64,000 bases of DNA from an uncultured Chlorobiaceae bacterium (GCA_903866255.1 CAIPMW010000019.1:1-64000); one strand, 5' to 3'. Shown: positions 36,021 through 46,026, numbered from the stretch's first letter. Made by a program: numbers and translations. Notes: generated by a model from the letters alone, not told the origin.

Positions 36021-38849
36021 TTATTTGTTGAAAAAAACGCTGAACTCACCATAGGCCTGCTCCAGCAACGCTTTTTGCTGTATGGTATGCGTTGCGGCAT
36101 AGGCACATGCTGTCGATGCGGAGGCGAGCCTTCCTGCATAGCCGAACTGCTGGCCCGGGGTCATTGCATTCATGATGTAGTGCTGGAGAAAACGCCAGAA
36201 TCCCTGATTTTTTGGTTCATCCTGGCACCAGACAATCTCTTTGAGCTCACTATAACGCAAAAGTTCATTGCTGAATTCGTCGAAAGGGAACGGGTAAAGC
36301 TGTTCGATGCGAATAATGGCTACATTTTCCATGGTGTTTTCCTTTCTCCTGTTGACCAGATCGTAGTAGATTTTACCGGAACAGGCAAGAACTCTTTTCA
36401 CGGTATCAGGATTGACTGAGGAGTCACTGATAATATTTCTGAAATTGCCGCCAGAGAGTTCGTCAAGCAAAGATACGGCCTCCTTGTTGCGGAGCAGAGA
36501 TTTCGGGGTGAGAATGACCAGTGGCTTTCGGGCCATTGTTGTCATTTGACGGCGCAGCAGATGAAAGATCTGGGCAGGGTTGGTTGGTTGACAAACCTGG
36601 ATATTGTTTTCTGCGCAGAGCTGGAGGAAACGCTCAGGTCTGGCAGAAGAGTGTTCAGGGCCCTGCCCTTCATAACCGTGCGGCAGCATGAGCGTCAAGC
36701 CTGATGCAAGCCCCCATTTTACCTCGCCGGATGTTATAAACTGGTCGATAAGCACCTGTGCCCCGTTGGCAAAGTCACCGAACTGTGCTTCCCATATCAC
36801 CAGTGTATCGGGTGCCGAGATGGAGTAACCATATTCAAATCCAAGCACAGCCTCTTCGGAAAGTACTGAATCAATAACGGTGAAGGTCGCCTGATTGTCG
36901 GCGATATTTTGAAGCGGAATGTAGGTGCCGGAGTCCCATTTTTCGCGGTTCTGGTCGTGCAGCACAGCATGACGATGCGAGAATGTTGCCCTGCCGCTGT
37001 CCTGACCGGTGATACGTATCGGGTACCCCCCGGCAACAAGTGAGGCAAAAGCCAGATGCTCACCCATACCCCAGTCAAGCGACTGGTCTCCCCGGCCCAT
37101 AGAGGCACGGTCGTTGACCACCTTTTCAACCAGCGGATGAAGTTTGAACCCGTCAGGAATTCGGGTGATTTTTTGTGAAAGTCGTTTGAGTTCTGCAAGG
37201 GGCACTCCGGTTTCGGAGGCTTCATTGCGTCCTGTAGAGGGTTCTGCCGTAAAGATAGTTTTATTGAGCAGAATCGGATTGGTGGAGTATTTCCCCTCTT
37301 CAAGGTTTTGACGGAACTGTTTACCAAGTGTTCCGGCATACTCTTTATCTATAATCCCTTGCGATTCGAGCTTTTCAGCATAGAGTTTGCGGGTACCTGG
37401 GTGTCTGGCTATGGTTTTGTACATCAGAGGCTGCGTCATGGCCGGTGTATCCTGCTCATTATGGCCCAGCTTGCGGAAACAGATAATATCAATGACGACA
37501 TCACGCTTGAATGCCTGACGGTAATCAAGAGCCATCTGTGTCGCCAGAACAACCGCTTCGGGATCGTCGCCATTGACGTGCAGCACAGGGGCCTCAATCA
37601 TTTTAACGACATCGGTGCAGTAGGTTGTTGAGCGGGTGTCGCGAGGGTCGGAGGTGGTGAACCCGATCTGGTTGTTGATGACAATATGGATGGTGCCTCC
37701 TGTGCCGTACCCCCTGGTAAGAGCAAGATTCAGTGTCTCCATAATGACACCCTGTCCTGAAAAAGCGGCATCGCCGTGTACGAGAACCGGAAGCACCTGT
37801 GCGCCATCTCTGTCGCCCCGGCGTACCTGGCGGGCTTTGACTGCGCCCTCTACCACCGGATTGACAATTTCAAGATGTGAGGGGTTAAAGGCCAGGGAGA
37901 GATTGACCGGCCCGCCAGGAGTGGCAAGGTCGCTGGTAAATCCCTGATGATATTTGACATCTCCCGAGGGGAGGTCGTCGGCATGTTTTCCCTCAAACTC
38001 GGCAAAGAGATCCAGCGGATTTTTCCCCATGATATTGACCAGTACATTCAGTCGTCCCCGGTGTGCCATGCCGATCACTATCTCCTGAACACCGGCCTTT
38101 CCTGCACGCTGAACAAGCTCATCCATAGCGGTAATAAAGCTGTCTCCACCTTCGAGGGAAAAGCGGGTCTGACCAATAAAACGGGTATGCAGATAGCGTT
38201 CAAAACCTTCGGCAGCCGTCAGACGCTCAAGAATATGTTTTTTCTTTTCAGCAGTAAAATCCGGTTTTGAGTGTATTGTCTCAAACTTTGCCTCCCACCA
38301 CCGTTTTTCCGTCTGGTCGGTAAGGTGCATGAACTCCAGACCCAGTGTACCGCAGTAGGTTTCGCGCAGATTTTGGAGCAGTTCGCGCAGTGGCATACTC
38401 TCTTTGCCAAAATAGGTATTGCTTGTATTGAAGACAATATCCATATCGGTCTCCGTGAAGCCGTAAAAAGAGGGGTCAAGATCGGGCAGTACTGGTCGTT
38501 CCTGACGTTTCAATGGATCAAGGTTCGCCCATCGTGAACCGATATTACGGTAGGCTGCGATCAGTTTTTGAACGGATACTCGCTTGCGTCCCAGTTCAGC
38601 ATCCGGGCTGGCCGTGACGCGGCAGATAGGTCCCAGTCGTGCCCGTTCGGCAAACGAAGCCTGTATGGGTGAGTGAGCGATATCGGGAGCTTCACCATTG
38701 GATCCCGGCATATTCTGCATGGCATCAAAGTAGGCTCGCCAGTTTTCAGACACAGAGCCCGGATTGTCAAGATACGTTTCGTAAAGATCTTCGATATAAG
38801 GGGCATTTCCCCCAAAAAGATAGGAGTTGCTGCTAAAGTGCTGCATCAT
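36021..38849 (-). CDS. sucA: 2-oxoglutarate dehydrogenase E1
   Basis: A 942-residue thiamine diphosphate enzyme that decarboxylates 2-oxoglutarate. The N terminus NSYLFGGNAPYIEDLYETYL is typical, GMAHRGRLNVLVNIMGK and HGDAAFSGQGVIMETLNL mark the cofactor-binding domain, and LPHGYEGQGPEHSSAR sits in the second transketolase-type domain. Length matches E. coli SucA (933). With sucB and lpd it forms a complete complex operon. This complex is unexpected if the organism fixes carbon by the reductive TCA cycle. Confidence 0.96.
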   Translation of the reverse strand: MMQHFSSNSYLFGGNAPYIEDLYETYLDNPGSVSENWRAYFDAMQNMPGSNGEAPDIAHSPIQASFAERARLGPICRVTASPDAELGRKRVSVQKLIAAYRNIGSRWANLDPLKRQERPVLPDLDPSFYGFTETDMDIVFNTSNTYFGKESMPLRELLQNLRETYCGTLGLEFMHLTDQTEKRWWEAKFETIHSKPDFTAEKKKHILERLTAAEGFERYLHTRFIGQTRFSLEGGDSFITAMDELVQRAGKAGVQEIVIGMAHRGRLNVLVNIMGKNPLDLFAEFEGKHADDLPSGDVKYHQGFTSDLATPGGPVNLSLAFNPSHLEIVNPVVEGAVKARQVRRGDRDGAQVLPVLVHGDAAFSGQGVIMETLNLALTRGYGTGGTIHIVINNQIGFTTSDPRDTRSTTYCTDVVKMIEAPVLHVNGDDPEAVVLATQMALDYRQAFKRDVVIDIICFRKLGHNEQDTPAMTQPLMYKTIARHPGTRKLYAEKLESQGIIDKEYAGTLGKQFRQNLEEGKYSTNPILLNKTIFTAEPSTGRNEASETGVPLAELKRLSQKITRIPDGFKLHPLVEKVVNDRASMGRGDQSLDWGMGEHLAFASLVAGGYPIRITGQDSGRATFSHRHAVLHDQNREKWDSGTYIPLQNIADNQATFTVIDSVLSEEAVLGFEYGYSISAPDTLVIWEAQFGDFANGAQVLIDQFITSGEVKWGLASGLTLMLPHGYEGQGPEHSSARPERFLQLCAENNIQVCQPTNPAQIFHLLRRQMTTMARKPLVILTPKSLLRNKEAVSLLDELSGGNFRNIISDSSVNPDTVKRVLACSGKIYYDLVNRRKENTMENVAIIRIEQLYPFPFDEFSNELLRYSELKEIVWCQDEPKNQGFWRFLQHYIMNAMTPGQQFGYAGRLASASTACAYAATHTIQQKALLEQAYGEFSVFFNK

Positions 38850-39072
38850 GGTGTGACGTGCTTTTCTTCGAAAGGATAGAGGCGAAATTGGTTGAGCCGG
38901 GATAGAGATCTACTCGGGGTTGAGGGGGGAATAGATTTTTCCCGTTTGAGTCTCTGCAAAAGGGCGGTAAAGATCGGTCCATGTTATGTGTAGGTACTGC
39001 GCACAATGGGTACAACTATCATAAAGAGTATAATTATATTGAAGGTCAATGCGAAAGAATTATTAAAAAAGT

Positions 39073-39816
39073 CTACCCTGTTCCGCAGGTTGGGCAGAAG
39101 CTGTCACGCAGGACTTTGACATTGCGGATTCTCATGGTGAGGGTGTCGCAGGTGAGCAGGGTATTGGTGAGCGGTGTGCCGATTGAGAGGATATGTTTTA
39201 TGGCTTCAGTGGCCTGGATTGAGCCAATGATGCCGGGTACTGCGCCGAGAGGGCCCTTTGGTATGCTGGCGATCGGTGCCCCCTCTTTGTGGAAGAGGCA
39301 GTTGTAGCAGGCGGTGGCACCGGGGTGGACGGTCATGGTCTGGCCCCAAAACTCGCGAATGCCCGCGTGGGAGTAAGGTTTTGCGGTGTTATGGCAGGCA
39401 GTGGCTATCAAAAATTTTGAGTCGAAGTTGTCGGTGGCATCGATGATAAAGTCATAAGGCTCAATAATTTCTGCGGCATTGTCGGCGGTGAGTCGAAAAG
39501 GGTAAAGGTTGAGTTGTATCTCCGGGTCAAGGGCAACAAGTCTCTCCTTTGCAGAGGCGACCTTGTTTTGGCCGATCGAGTCGGTGGTGTGGAGAATCTG
39601 TCGCTGAAGGTTGCTGAGATCTACCGTGTCTCCATCCATGAGTCCTATGGTGCCGATGCCTGCGGCAGCAAGATAAAAAGCAACAGGTGAGCCGAGCCCA
39701 CCCGCGCCGATGACCAGCACCTTTGCTTTGAGCAGTTTTTCCTGGCCCTCTTCACCGATCTCTTTCAGGGAGAGGTGACGCGCATATCGTTCGCGCTGGC
39801 TGTTGTTCAGTGGCAT
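39073..39816 (-). CDS. thiF: ThiF/MoeB-family adenylyltransferase
   Basis: A 247-residue E1-like enzyme. It has an ATP site GAGGLGSPVAFYLAAAG, DGDTVDLSNLQRQ, an acidic motif DATDNFDSKF, and zinc cysteines CYNC and CPTC. It adenylates the C-terminal glycine of sulfur-carrier proteins. Position after thiH makes ThiS the likely client, but the same fold activates MoaD, and no separate moeB is seen here, so it may serve both. It overlaps thiH by 10 bases. Confidence 0.9.
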   Translation of the reverse strand: MPLNNSQRERYARHLSLKEIGEEGQEKLLKAKVLVIGAGGLGSPVAFYLAAAGIGTIGLMDGDTVDLSNLQRQILHTTDSIGQNKVASAKERLVALDPEIQLNLYPFRLTADNAAEIIEPYDFIIDATDNFDSKFLIATACHNTAKPYSHAGIREFWGQTMTVHPGATACYNCLFHKEGAPIASIPKGPLGAVPGIIGSIQATEAIKHILSIGTPLTNTLLTCDTLTMRIRNVKVLRDSFCPTCGTG

Positions 39817-40931
39817 GTTTCTGTTTCAGAGGTTATCGGGGTTACCGGACTTGTTGCTCTTTTTATGGTTGCAGATGCTCCGTTATACGATGGCTCCCAG
39901 TTTTTGAAGATAGGCACAATGTTCTGGTGACGCAGCGCGGCACAGAACTCCCGGGCAGTGCGGTCGTCTGATATTTCAAATTGGCCCTTGTCACTCTTCT
40001 CCCCGAGGTTCTCGTTTTCACAATATCCTCCGACAGTTGTCTTGCTCTCAACGCTCATTCTGGTAATTCCCAGCCCGGCCATACCGTCACGAAAGGTGGC
40101 GCTCTCCCTTGTTGAGAGTACCAACTCTGTATCCGGGAGAGCAATGCGGAAGGCAAAGATGATTCTGGCAAGCAGGTGATCGTCCACCGGAAAGGGAGGC
40201 TCATAGCCGCCGGTCTGGGGCCTCATGCGCGGGAAGGAGAGGGAGAGACCGGCTCTCCAGTATCTCCGGCCAAGGTGGCGAAGGTGGCGGTAGAGGCAGA
40301 GAGCATCCTCAACCGGATCGGAGAGGCCAAGCAGTACACCAAGCCCAACGCTTTTTATTCCCCCTTCAAGTGCGCGTGCCGGAGTTTCAAGGCGGTCGAT
40401 AAAATCTTTTTTGGGGCCCCAGCGGTGCAGCTCCTCGTATCGTTCCCGGTTGTAGGTCTCCTGGTAGATGGTGATGCCGGTGCAGCCGCAGTCGGCCAGC
40501 CTCCGGTACTCGCTGATACTCATCGGGAAGGCCTCAACCGAGACACGCGGCATCTCCTCTGCCGCAATGGCAACGCTCCGGTGGAGATAGTCGAAATCGG
40601 CAGCAGCGGTGCGTTCGCCGGTGAGCAGCAAAACGTCGCTGATGCCAAGCTTTCTCATGGCGGCCAGTTCGCGGCGTATCTCCTCTGGTTCAAGACGGTG
40701 GCGCGGCGTTTTGCGGTCGGAGGCAAAGCCGCAGTAGGCGCAGCCGCTTGAGCAGTAGTTTGAGAGGTAGAGCGGAGCGTAGAGCGTCATGGTGCGTCCG
40801 AAACGGCGCAGGGTCATCGCTCTCGATTCGGCAGCCAGCGCTTCGAGCGAACGGGGTGATGCAGGCGCAAGCATGGCGGCCAGGGCCGCAGTGTCACGCG
40901 TGTCGGTAAGCCATTCCGGTAGAGCGTTCAT
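39807..40931 (-). CDS. thiH: 2-iminoacetate synthase ThiH
   Basis: A 374-residue radical SAM enzyme cleaving tyrosine to dehydroglycine for the thiazole of thiamine. The cluster motif CSSGCAYC has cysteines at 60, 64 and 67, and later segments (SFPRMRPQTGGYEP, LSTRESATFRDGM) are typical of ThiH. It is an oxygen-sensitive alternative to ThiO, in keeping with a low-oxygen lifestyle. The start codon overlaps the thiG stop. Confidence 0.94.
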   Translation of the reverse strand: MNALPEWLTDTRDTAALAAMLAPASPRSLEALAAESRAMTLRRFGRTMTLYAPLYLSNYCSSGCAYCGFASDRKTPRHRLEPEEIRRELAAMRKLGISDVLLLTGERTAAADFDYLHRSVAIAAEEMPRVSVEAFPMSISEYRRLADCGCTGITIYQETYNRERYEELHRWGPKKDFIDRLETPARALEGGIKSVGLGVLLGLSDPVEDALCLYRHLRHLGRRYWRAGLSLSFPRMRPQTGGYEPPFPVDDHLLARIIFAFRIALPDTELVLSTRESATFRDGMAGLGITRMSVESKTTVGGYCENENLGEKSDKGQFEISDDRTAREFCAALRHQNIVPIFKNWEPSYNGASATIKRATSPVTPITSETETCH

Positions 40932-41704
40932 CAGTAGCTTCCCAGAAAAGTGAGTGGGCTGGTTGCCACCGCAGAGCCGCTTTTCTCCATCAGTCCAGCC
41001 ATGAATGCTTTTCTTCCCGCTGCAACCGCTTCCGCAAATGCCTCAGCCATTACCGCAGGGTTGCCTGCTGCCGCCACGGCACTGTTGACCAGCACCGCTT
41101 TGCACCCCATCTCCATGGCGTGTGCCGCCTCCGAAGGGGAGCGCAGCCCGGCATCGACGATGACCGGAATAGTGCTTTCGCGGATGATGATGGTGAGCAT
41201 TTCGGAGGTGGCAAGCCCCTGTCCGCTTCCGATGGCCGAACCAAGTGGCATCACCGATGCGCAGCCAACCTCTTCCAGCCGCTTGGCAAGCACCGGATCA
41301 GCGGCGATATAGGGCATCACCAGAAAGCCCTCTTTTGCCAGAATCCGGGCCGCCTCATACGTTTCAATGGGGTCGGGCATCAGGTGCTGAGGATTCGGAT
41401 GAATTTCAACCTTGATAAAAGGGCTCCCCGAGAGTTCCCGGGCGATATGGGCAGCCCGAACAGCCTCCGCAGCGGTTGAAGCACCAGAGGTATTGGGCAT
41501 GAGGGTGATTCCCTCAATGGATGAAAGGGGGCCGAAGAGGTCATCTTCAGCCTGCTGACGGTTGAAGCGGCGCAACGCCACGGTGACCAGTTGTGCGCCT
41601 GAAGCGCGTACGGCTTCAAGCATCACCCGGGAGTTGCTGAATTTCCCGGTGCCGAGAATCAGGCGCGAGGAGAAAGTATAAGAGCCAAGCTTTAAAACGT
41701 CCAT
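40931..41704 (-). CDS. thiG: Thiazole synthase ThiG
   Basis: A 257-residue TIM-barrel enzyme assembling the thiazole phosphate from deoxyxylulose phosphate, dehydroglycine and ThiS thiocarboxylate. It has [10 protein letters not shown] at the start, [43 protein letters not shown] and [20 protein letters not shown]. The lysine in the first beta-strands forms the substrate imine. It lies 16 bases after thiS. Confidence 0.95.
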   Translation of the reverse strand: MDVLKLGSYTFSSRLILGTGKFSNSRVMLEAVRASGAQLVTVALRRFNRQQAEDDLFGPLSSIEGITLMPNTSGASTAAEAVRAAHIARELSGSPFIKVEIHPNPQHLMPDPIETYEAARILAKEGFLVMPYIAADPVLAKRLEEVGCASVMPLGSAIGSGQGLATSEMLTIIIRESTIPVIVDAGLRSPSEAAHAMEMGCKAVLVNSAVAAAGNPAVMAEAFAEAVAAGRKAFMAGLMEKSGSAVATSPLTFLGSY

Positions 41705-41720
41705 AGTTTACAATAATCGG

Positions 41721-41933
41721 TTAACCACCACCGGCAAAGATAAGCAATTCAACGCGATCTCCCTGGTGAAGCTGGTGGGTCGAGCGGTTTTCGGGGCGGA
41801 TGATAGCATCATTAACCACCACCGCCACGCTTTTTCCGTCAGAACCAAGGATTGAGAGCAGATCACCGACCGACGAACCGGGTGGAAGTGGCTGCTCTTC
41901 TCCGTTCAATGCAATAGTAATTCTTTGTGACAT
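41721..41933 (-). CDS. thiS: Sulfur carrier protein ThiS
   Basis: A 70-residue ubiquitin-fold protein starting MSQRITIALNGEEQ and ending LLIFAGGG. The C-terminal diglycine is adenylated and thiocarboxylated to donate sulfur for the thiazole ring; here three glycines precede the stop. I chose ATG 41933 over the longer frame (41999) because the fold begins at this strand and the extension has no counterpart in the family. It is the first gene of thiSGHF. I see no TPP riboswitch upstream. Confidence 0.9.
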   Translation of the reverse strand: MSQRITIALNGEEQPLPPGSSVGDLLSILGSDGKSVAVVVNDAIIRPENRSTHQLHQGDRVELLIFAGGG

Positions 41934-42023
41934 TATTTTTATCGTCAAATTATACAGCAAATCAACATTGGGACATCGAATACCACCCGGCATTTCCAAA
42001 ACACGGAATCATACGGGCGTGGC

Positions 42024-42051
42024 GTAGGGGCGTATTGCAATACGCCCCTAC
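42024..42051. repeat. Perfect 28-bp palindrome upstream of thiS
   Basis: Each 14-base arm (GTAGGGGCGTATTG and its complement) meets with no loop. It lies between thiS, about 90 bases downstream on the minus strand, and the end of the metB-like gene. It could end the metB-like transcript as a hairpin, although no T-run follows, or be a mobile palindrome of a type common in some bacterial genomes. Confidence 0.8.
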
Positions 42052-42093
42052 AACGGCACAAATTATAATTACCCTTTTGATGCATCCATTCAT

Positions 42094-43233
42094 TCATCCC
42101 TCCAGAGCCTTAAACAGATCAGCCTCCAGATCCTCGGCATTTTCCAGACCGACAGAGAGACGCACCAGATTGTCGGTGCATTTTCGCCGGTCACGCTCCG
42201 CTTGCGAAAGCGCCCAGAGCGTCATTTTTGCCGGAGAGGAGATGAGCGACTCGACTCCGCCAAGACTGTCGGCCAGCACGAAAAGCTTGATGGTGGCGAG
42301 CAGCTTTTTCACCGCCGGAAGCCCCTCTTTCAGCGAGAATGTTACCATGCCGCCGAAACCGCTCATCTGCGTTTTTGCCAGTTCGTGCTGCGGGTGTGAT
42401 GCAAGACCTGGGTAAAAAACCCGCTCCACCGCCGGATGGCCTTCAAGCATGTTGGCAAGGTGCATGGCGGTTGCCTCATGCTCCTTCATCCGGATCTTCA
42501 GCGTTTTGAGGCCGCGCAGAATCAGCCAGCAGTCCCAGGGGCCGGGCACGGCTCCCGCAGCGCCCTGATAATTTTTGATGGCGGTGTGAATCCCCGTCTC
42601 TGAGGTTATGACGGCACCGCCGATAACGTCGCTGTGGCCGCCAAGATATTTGGTGGTGCTGTGGACGACAATATCCGCCCCAAGCTCAAGAGGGCGCTGA
42701 AAATAGGGGCTGGCAAAGGTGTTGTCCACAGCCAGAAGAATGCCGCGCCCTTTGGCCAGCGAGGCAAGCGCCCGTATATCGCAAAGCTGAAGCAGCGGAT
42801 TGCTTGGTGTCTCAATCCAGATCAGCTTCGTCGCCGGTGTGATGCAGGCTTCGTAGCTCTCAATGGATTCATTGTCGGTGTAGCTGGTGGTCACCCCCCA
42901 GGGGCGCAGAAGTTGCTCAAAAATGCGGTAGCTGCCGCCGTAAATGTCGTTGCCCGCCACAATATGGTCGCCGGGTTTCAGCACCTGCAGAGCAGCCATG
43001 GTTGCCGCCACCCCGGAGCCAAAGGCAAGACCATACTTGCCATTTTCAAGCAGCGCAAGGCTCTCTTCAAGCGCTTTTCTCGTCGGGTTGCCAATTCGCG
43101 AATAGAAAAACTCACTCCGCTCGTCAAGGCTGTCGCGCCCGAAGGTTGATGTCTGATAAACGGGAACCGTCACCGACCCGGTCTGTGGATCAGGTGCTTG
43201 TCCGTCATGGATGGCAAGGGTTTCAAAGTGCAT
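42094..43233 (-). CDS. Cystathionine gamma-synthase / gamma-lyase family enzyme
   Basis: A 379-residue PLP enzyme. The cofactor lysine is in VVHSTTKYLGGHSDVIGG; SGVAATMAALQVL and YGGSYRIF are family segments, and GGMVTFSL precedes the C-terminal substrate site. It either joins cysteine and O-acylhomoserine (MetB) or breaks cystathionine (lyase); the fold does not separate these by eye. I chose ATG 43233 because AAAGGAGAG lies just upstream and the protein then begins MHFETLAIHDGQ as expected. The longer frame from 43293 is unlikely. Confidence 0.88.
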   Translation of the reverse strand: MHFETLAIHDGQAPDPQTGSVTVPVYQTSTFGRDSLDERSEFFYSRIGNPTRKALEESLALLENGKYGLAFGSGVAATMAALQVLKPGDHIVAGNDIYGGSYRIFEQLLRPWGVTTSYTDNESIESYEACITPATKLIWIETPSNPLLQLCDIRALASLAKGRGILLAVDNTFASPYFQRPLELGADIVVHSTTKYLGGHSDVIGGAVITSETGIHTAIKNYQGAAGAVPGPWDCWLILRGLKTLKIRMKEHEATAMHLANMLEGHPAVERVFYPGLASHPQHELAKTQMSGFGGMVTFSLKEGLPAVKKLLATIKLFVLADSLGGVESLISSPAKMTLWALSQAERDRRKCTDNLVRLSVGLENAEDLEADLFKALEG

Positions 43234-43326
43234 GCGCTCTCCTTTACTATCATGAAAAAGCAGGTCAAAGACATTCAATATTTCCTTATTCAAAGGTTTG
43301 AACAGAAGAGGACATATATCTGCGTT

Positions 43327-44238
43327 TCATATTCCAAGGCCGTCCGTAAAACTGCTTTCAACCGCATTCTGCTGCAAAACTCTTGAATTTGGAGGCACGC
43401 TTTTTGTCTGCCAGACGTTGCCCCCGATAACAGAGTTTTTGCCTATGGTTATTCTGCCAAGAATGTTGGCATTTGAGTAAATAACAACGCTATCCTCAAT
43501 AATTGGATGGCGAGGCAGATTTTTGACCGGATTGCCCTCTTCGTCGAGGGCAAACTTTTTTGCGCCAAGAGTTACTCCCTGATAGAGTCGCACATGGTTG
43601 CCGATAATGCAGGTCTCACCAATAACCACACCGGTTCCATGATCAATACAGAAATGGTCTCCGATATGGGCGCCCGGATGAATGTCGATACCTGTTTCGG
43701 AATGGGCCATTTCAGCAATGATTCTTGGGATCAGGGGCACACCGAGCGACAACAGGGTGTGTGCTGCACGGTAATTGATCATAGCCCTGATTGATGGATA
43801 GCAGAAGATGATCTCCCCATAGTTTTTTGCTGCCGGGTCGCCATCATATATAGCCTTGACATCACTGTATAACTTATTTCTTATCTCCGGTAAAATTCCT
43901 ATGAACAGCCGGGCGATTTCGGCTGCCTCTTCTTTGGCGTTGGCCGTGGCGTGGTTTTCTGTGTCGAAATGCTGAACACTTAGAATTTGTTCGGCAAGGA
44001 GCCCGTAAAGTTTTTCTATCCGTACACCGAGAAAGTAGGAGAGTGATTGCTGGCGAAGAATTGGCCCCCCAAAATACCCCGGAAAGATGATAGACCTGAG
44101 GAGATCAACAACCTCTTCAAGTTTTTGAATGGAGGGAAGCAGATGCTCATTATGCCCCAGGTAGTCGCAGGCACTATCTCCTGAAGTGGATAAAAGTCTG
44201 ATTGCCTCATCAATAACATTACTGCTGCTGGTTGCCAT
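43327..44238 (-). CDS. cysE: Serine O-acetyltransferase CysE
   Basis: A 303-residue acetyl-CoA-dependent enzyme making O-acetylserine for cysteine synthesis. An N-terminal helical part (about 1-175) precedes a left-handed beta-helix of hexapeptide repeats with DIHPGAHIGDHFCIDHGTG and VIGETCIIGNHVRLYQGVTLG. It resembles the longer EpsC/SrpH-like branch rather than short CysE. It lies 59 bases after cysK, with which it normally forms the cysteine synthase complex; the C terminus here is GLGI, so the terminal isoleucine that docks into CysK is present. Confidence 0.93.
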   Translation of the reverse strand: MATSSSNVIDEAIRLLSTSGDSACDYLGHNEHLLPSIQKLEEVVDLLRSIIFPGYFGGPILRQQSLSYFLGVRIEKLYGLLAEQILSVQHFDTENHATANAKEEAAEIARLFIGILPEIRNKLYSDVKAIYDGDPAAKNYGEIIFCYPSIRAMINYRAAHTLLSLGVPLIPRIIAEMAHSETGIDIHPGAHIGDHFCIDHGTGVVIGETCIIGNHVRLYQGVTLGAKKFALDEEGNPVKNLPRHPIIEDSVVIYSNANILGRITIGKNSVIGGNVWQTKSVPPNSRVLQQNAVESSFTDGLGI

Positions 44239-44297
44239 GGTAAAAACCCTCCGAGAGTGGGATTAATTTCCGGATTTATAAAATTGTATCTCCTGCT

Positions 44298-45251
44298 TCA
44301 AAGTGAGGCAGGCTCATGTTCAACCTGATAAAGAAGAGTAGAGAGATAGCGTTCGCCAGTATCCGGCAAAATAACGACAATACGTTTTCCACGGTTCTCC
44401 TCACGCAGTGCAAGTTGCAGTGCTGCGTAAACAGCAGCTCCCGAGGAGATGCCGACGATCAGTCCTTCAGTTTTGGCCAGCTTGCGACCAGTACGCAAGG
44501 CATCCTCATTTTTTACCGGGATAATCTCATCAATAATGGATGTGTTCAGAATATCGGGTACAAAGCCAGCTCCGATACCCTGGATTTTGTGTGGTCCAGG
44601 TTTGCCTCCAGCAATAACCTGTGAATCAAATGGTTCAACAGCCACAATTTTTACATCAGGTTTCCGCTGTTTGAGTACCTCTCCGACACCGGTGATTGTG
44701 CCACCAGTACCAACGCCACTGACAAAAATATCAATATTTCCCTCGGTATCGTTCCATACCTCTTCGGCGGTTGTCTCGCGGTGAATTTTGGGGTTCGCAG
44801 GGTTTTTGAACTGCTGCGGAACGAAAGAGTTTGCGTATTCTGAATGTAGTTCATCAGCTTTTCTTATAGCTCCTGACATTCCTTCCGGGCCGGGTGTCAG
44901 CACCAGCTCAGCACCAAGCGCCTTGAGCAAATTCCGTCTTTCAAGGCTCATTGTTTCAGGCATGGTAAGAATCAGACGGTATCCCTTGGCGGCGGCAATA
45001 AACGCCAGGGCAATACCGGTATTACCGCTGGTTGGTTCAATGAGAATGCTCTCTTTGTTAAGGAGTCCCTTTTGTTCAGCATCCTCAATCATGGAATGTC
45101 CGATTCTATCCTTGACACTTCCTCCGGGATTGAAGTATTCAAGTTTTCCAATAATGGTGGCGAGGGTGTTATGCTCACGATTGAAATTTCCCAGTTCAAG
45201 AAGAGGGGTGTTGCCGATAAGATCGGTCAGTTTTTTTGCAATACGTCCCAT
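44298..45251 (-). CDS. cysK: Cysteine synthase A
   Basis: A PLP enzyme of 317 residues from the chosen start, converting O-acetylserine and sulfide to cysteine. GGSVKDRIG holds the cofactor lysine, [12 protein letters not shown] the asparagine loop, and [13 protein letters not shown] the phosphate-binding loop. I chose ATG 45251 ([20 protein letters not shown]), which matches the usual N terminus; an in-frame ATG at 45308 would add 19 unusual residues. Neither has a strong ribosome site. It is co-directional with the regulator and metY genes upstream. Confidence 0.93.
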   Translation of the reverse strand: MGRIAKKLTDLIGNTPLLELGNFNREHNTLATIIGKLEYFNPGGSVKDRIGHSMIEDAEQKGLLNKESILIEPTSGNTGIALAFIAAAKGYRLILTMPETMSLERRNLLKALGAELVLTPGPEGMSGAIRKADELHSEYANSFVPQQFKNPANPKIHRETTAEEVWNDTEGNIDIFVSGVGTGGTITGVGEVLKQRKPDVKIVAVEPFDSQVIAGGKPGPHKIQGIGAGFVPDILNTSIIDEIIPVKNEDALRTGRKLAKTEGLIVGISSGAAVYAALQLALREENRGKRIVVILPDTGERYLSTLLYQVEHEPASL

Positions 45252-45370
45252 GGCTGTTGATTGTTGTATTTTGTGTTGAGGAATGTCGTTGAACTTCAAG
45301 ATCATCAATAAGTTGATAAATGTAAATCACGTAATAATGGTAATACTGGTACCATAAAACAGGTATACTA

Positions 45371-46024
45371 CTAAATATGGTATTCAATGTTGTCAATCAA
45401 TCCTGCTTTTATGGCATACATGAGCAGCTCCGGACTGCTTGAGACACCAAGTTTACGGAAAATATTTTTTCGGTGTGTCATGACGGTATGAAAGCTGATA
45501 TGTTTTTTTACTGCAATTTCTTTTGTTGACAAACCGCTGGAAATATGGCGAACAATTTCCACTTCGGAGGTTGTCAGAATGGTGGCATCTTCAAAGGGAG
45601 CCTCCCTTTTCAGAAGAATATCCAGAACAGCTCCTGAATAATATTTTTTTCCTTTGAGTGCGGCGTCAATGGCATGAAAAAGCTCTTCGCGATCATCCGT
45701 TTTGAGAATGATATTTCTAATGCCGACATCATTTAACTCCTTTATTTTAATGTGTGTTATAGAATTTGTCAAGATAACAGGTGCCGTCTCACTGTAACTT
45801 TTTAAAAATTCTCCGAGTTCATTGATCGACTCGAAATCGACCAGCTCATAATCGGTAATGACAAGAGCAACACTCTCTTTCTGCAGATATTGTAGTAAAC
45901 CTGCCTTTGTCGAGACCGTATAAAATCCACGGAAACAAGGCGTCAGCAGAATACGCAACGCCTCATTGGTTAAAAATTGTGTGTCAGCGAGAACAGCGGA
46001 GAGGTTCTGGTATTCGTTTTTCAT
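45371..46024 (-). CDS. LuxR/NarL-family response regulator
   Basis: A 217-residue two-domain regulator. The receiver domain has acidic Asp14 and the likely phosphoacceptor Asp58 in LVITDYEL, and the C-terminal LuxR-type helix-turn-helix (about 150-215) reads LTTSEVEIVRHISSGLSTKEIAVKKHISFHT in two parts. No histidine kinase is adjacent. It starts 2 bases after metY and precedes cysK, so it appears to be embedded in a sulfur amino acid operon. Its target is unknown; control of this operon is one possibility. Confidence 0.88.
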   Translation of the reverse strand: MKNEYQNLSAVLADTQFLTNEALRILLTPCFRGFYTVSTKAGLLQYLQKESVALVITDYELVDFESINELGEFLKSYSETAPVILTNSITHIKIKELNDVGIRNIILKTDDREELFHAIDAALKGKKYYSGAVLDILLKREAPFEDATILTTSEVEIVRHISSGLSTKEIAVKKHISFHTVMTHRKNIFRKLGVSSSPELLMYAIKAGLIDNIEYHI

Positions 46025-46026
46025 GG

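Noticed and set aside
41934-42093. TPP riboswitch before thiS
   Set aside because: I found no CTGAGA-type THI-box motif on the minus strand here; the region holds a perfect palindrome instead.
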